Shown here piece after piece: positions 6,038 to 7,578 of a stretch of 7,578 nucleotides of DNA. Below the pieces are notes generated by a model. The model did no database searches. It saw only the letters and a list, made by a program, of their open reading frames with translations, and had not been told where the DNA came from. Source of the DNA: Alphaproteobacteria bacterium (GTDB lineage: Bacteria > Pseudomonadota > Alphaproteobacteria > G02398745 > G023898745); NCBI GenBank assembly GCA_027366195.1, contig DAHXKW010000012.1, positions 1-7,578 of the forward strand, written 5' to 3'. Position 1 is the stretch's first letter; every line of letters begins with the position of its first letter. The translations under genes were made by a program, and so were the position numbers.

Positions 6038-7578
6038 TTGGCATCTTGGAAAAAATATTTTAAATCAGCACATGCTACTCCCGGAGGAAGCAGTCCCTTA
6101 ACTCGGCGCGGCGGAAAAAATAGTGCGGAAGAGGCTGTGGGTATATTAAATTATCCCAATCTTATTCCAGAAACATATATGGGTTGTCCCAATCGCATTG
6201 AAAGATATCAAAATTTTGAAAATATGGATCAGGATAGCGAAATCAATGCGGCCCTAGATATTTTAGCTGAATTTAGTACCCAAGCCGGAGAGGACCAATT
6301 ATGTTTTGAGGTTATTTATAATAGCGCCCCAACCGAAACAGAATCCAAAGTTATTAAAGAAAGATTACAAACGTGGTATAAATTAAATGAATTTCAAAAA
6401 AGAGCTTTTCGATTATTTCGAAATGTTTTAAAATATGGAGATCAAGTTTTTCTTCGTGATCCAGAAACATTTAAACTCTTTTATGTTGAAATGGATAATG
6501 TTATCAAAGTCATTGTGAATGAAAGCCAAGGTAAAAAGCCGGAACAATATGTTATTCGCAATATTAATCCAAATTTCCAAAATTTAACTGTCACCCAAGT
6601 TTCCACTCCAAACTTCAATGTCATTCCAACTGGACCCGGTTATAGTGCTCCTAATGCTGGATTTAACCTTCCTAACAATCCATTCAGTAGTGGAAGTAGA
6701 TTTACACATGGCCAAAATGAACATGCCATTGATGCACAACACGTGATGCATGTTTCTCTTACTGAAGGATTAGACCCAAATTGGCCATTCGGTACAAGTA
6801 TTTTAGAAATGGTTTTTAAGGTATTTAAACAAAAAGAACTTTTGGAAGATAGCATTATCATTTATAGAGTACAAAGAGCACCAGAACGTCGCGTATTCAA
6901 TATTGACGTTGGCGATATGCCCAGTCATCTTGCAATGGCTTTCATTGAAAAAGTAAAAAATGAAATTTATCAAAGAAGAATTCCATCTATGGGCGATGGT
7001 CAGCATTATATGGATTCCTCTTATTTTTCTATGGCACCCAACGCCGATTTTTTCTTTCCAGTTACTAGTTCTGGAAGGGGGACCAAAGTTGAACCATTAC
7101 CCGGAGGATGTTTAGCAATGGATACACGAGTTCCGTTGTTAGATGGACGAACCTTATCATTAACTGAACTTACCGAAGAATATAATAGTGGAAAAGAAAA
7201 TTGGGTTTATAGTTGTAATCCAGAAACAGGTGAAATAGCACCCGGTATAATTTCATGGGCCGGTGTAACACAAAAATCAGCAAATGTTTTAAAAATAACT
7301 TTGGATAATGGAAAAGTTATTACTGCTACTCCAGATCATAAATTTCCAATTTTAAACCAAGGCTTTATTGAAGCACGGGATTTAAAAGTAAATGATAGAC
7401 TAATTCCATTTAATACTAGAAAAGAACCATTAAATTCAACAGCCCCGAAGCAATTTAAACAAGAATATTCTTTATATAATCATTCTATTGTTTCCATCGA
7501 ATATTTCACTACACCAATAGAAGTGGGAACATTAACTATTGACAAGGACGAAAAATATCACAATTTTCATACATTTGC
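6038..7578 (+). CDS. 20: T4 gp20-like portal protein interrupted by an intein (3' end outside window)
   Basis: Portal (head-tail vertex) protein. Twelve copies form the ring through which DNA enters and leaves the capsid and on which head assembly starts. The open frame gives 513 codons and runs off the window. The portal part is residues 1-357. The most telling motifs are RAPERRVFNIDVGDMP (280-295), NEIYQRRI (308-315) and GRGTKVEPLPGG (346-357), all landmarks of T4 gp20. The N-terminal part (50-160, including NMDQDSEINAALDILAEF at 62-79) fits the clip and wing region of the family. Residues about 190-226 form a Gly/Pro/Asn/Ser-rich loop. At residue 358, straight after LPGG, an intein starts, so the rest of the portal (about a third, by comparison with the 524 residues of T4 gp20) must lie beyond the window. 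The start is TTG at 6038, with AGAGAGGA upstream and an in-frame TAG at 6017. The protein begins Met-Ala-Ser-Trp. Read as portal with high confidence. Confidence 0.92.
   Translation, partial: MASWKKYFKSAHATPGGSSPLTRRGGKNSAEEAVGILNYPNLIPETYMGCPNRIERYQNFENMDQDSEINAALDILAEFSTQAGEDQLCFEVIYNSAPTETESKVIKERLQTWYKLNEFQKRAFRLFRNVLKYGDQVFLRDPETFKLFYVEMDNVIKVIVNESQGKKPEQYVIRNINPNFQNLTVTQVSTPNFNVIPTGPGYSAPNAGFNLPNNPFSSGSRFTHGQNEHAIDAQHVMHVSLTEGLDPNWPFGTSILEMVFKVFKQKELLEDSIIIYRVQRAPERRVFNIDVGDMPSHLAMAFIEKVKNEIYQRRIPSMGDGQHYMDSSYFSMAPNADFFFPVTSSGRGTKVEPLPGGCLAMDTRVPLLDGRTLSLTELTEEYNSGKENWVYSCNPETGEIAPGIISWAGVTQKSANVLKITLDNGKVITATPDHKFPILNQGFIEARDLKVNDRLIPFNTRKEPLNSTAPKQFKQEYSLYNHSIVSIEYFTTPIEVGTLTIDKDEKYHNFHTF
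7109..7578 (+). other. Intein (Hint domain) within the portal protein, C-terminal end missing
   Basis: From Cys358 the portal frame changes into a self-splicing Hint domain, of which 156 residues are visible. Block A is CLAMDTRVPLLDG (intein 1-13), with Cys1 the splicing nucleophile. Block B is ITATPDHKFPIL (71-82), with the T-x-x-H pair Thr74/His77 that drives the first acyl shift. Block F is VGTLTID...YHNFHTFA (139 to the edge). Only about 40 residues lie between the end of the block B region and block F, too few for a LAGLIDADG or HNH endonuclease, so this is a mini-intein. Block G (terminal His-Asn and the following Cys, Ser or Thr) should follow within roughly 10-15 residues of the window's end. 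The intein would excise itself and join the LPGG end to the rest of the portal. There is no stop or frameshift, so it looks functional; completeness cannot be judged here. Confidence 0.93.

Noticed and set aside
6640..7006. Minus-strand open frames at 6640-6861 and 6803-7006
   Set aside because: Both are antisense to the portal coding region with its conserved motifs; they are shadows only.
7109..7578. Split intein or an intein with its own homing endonuclease
   Set aside because: Blocks A, B and F lie in one continuous frame, so it is not split in view. The stretch between blocks B and F is too short for an endonuclease domain.

Overview
The window looks like part of the structural module of a T4-like, contractile-tailed phage (Caudoviricetes, myovirus type), probably a marine one. 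Three things point there. The right-hand gene has clear T4 gp20-type portal motifs. Two adjacent genes resemble the T4 gp26/gp51 baseplate-hub family. A large Ala/Gly-rich protein with internal hydrophobic segments looks like a tail tape-measure protein. The DNA is AT-rich throughout, and I see no tRNA, rRNA, CRISPR array or insertion sequence. The host cannot be read from the sequence. The protein style resembles T4-like phages of marine bacteria (cyanophage- or pelagiphage-type), but that is an impression from memory.

Layout from left to right: (1) 1-633, minus strand: the N-terminal 211 codons of a GIY-YIG/NUMOD3-type homing endonuclease-like gene running off the left edge. (2) 712-1404, plus: a 230-residue conserved phage protein of unknown function with a basic AT-hook-like tail. 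(3) 1410-1448: a bidirectional terminator between convergent genes. Its arm and loop are also the last codons of the next gene. (4) 3440-2442 and 2438-1422, minus: a two-gene operon of paralogous gp26/gp51-like baseplate proteins. The second carries two CxxC pairs and seems to be translated by coupling. (5) 3548-5992, plus: the 814-residue tape-measure candidate, containing three tandem 13-residue repeats. (6) 6038 to the right edge, plus: the portal gene, starting with TTG and interrupted after residue 357 by an in-frame intein whose C-terminal end lies outside the window.

The strand changes after genes 1, 2 and 4. Each of the five transcription units has an octamer of the form N(A/C)TAAATA 15-25 bases before its start codon, close to the T4 late promoter TATAAATA. 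I infer that all of them, including the endonuclease gene, are late genes read by a gp55-type late sigma factor, and that this allows a frequently inverted gene order.

The main points for a second look are the portal intein with no room for its own endonuclease, the stand-alone endonuclease about 6 kb away, the late-promoter set, the terminator that doubles as coding sequence, and the diverged baseplate paralogue pair.
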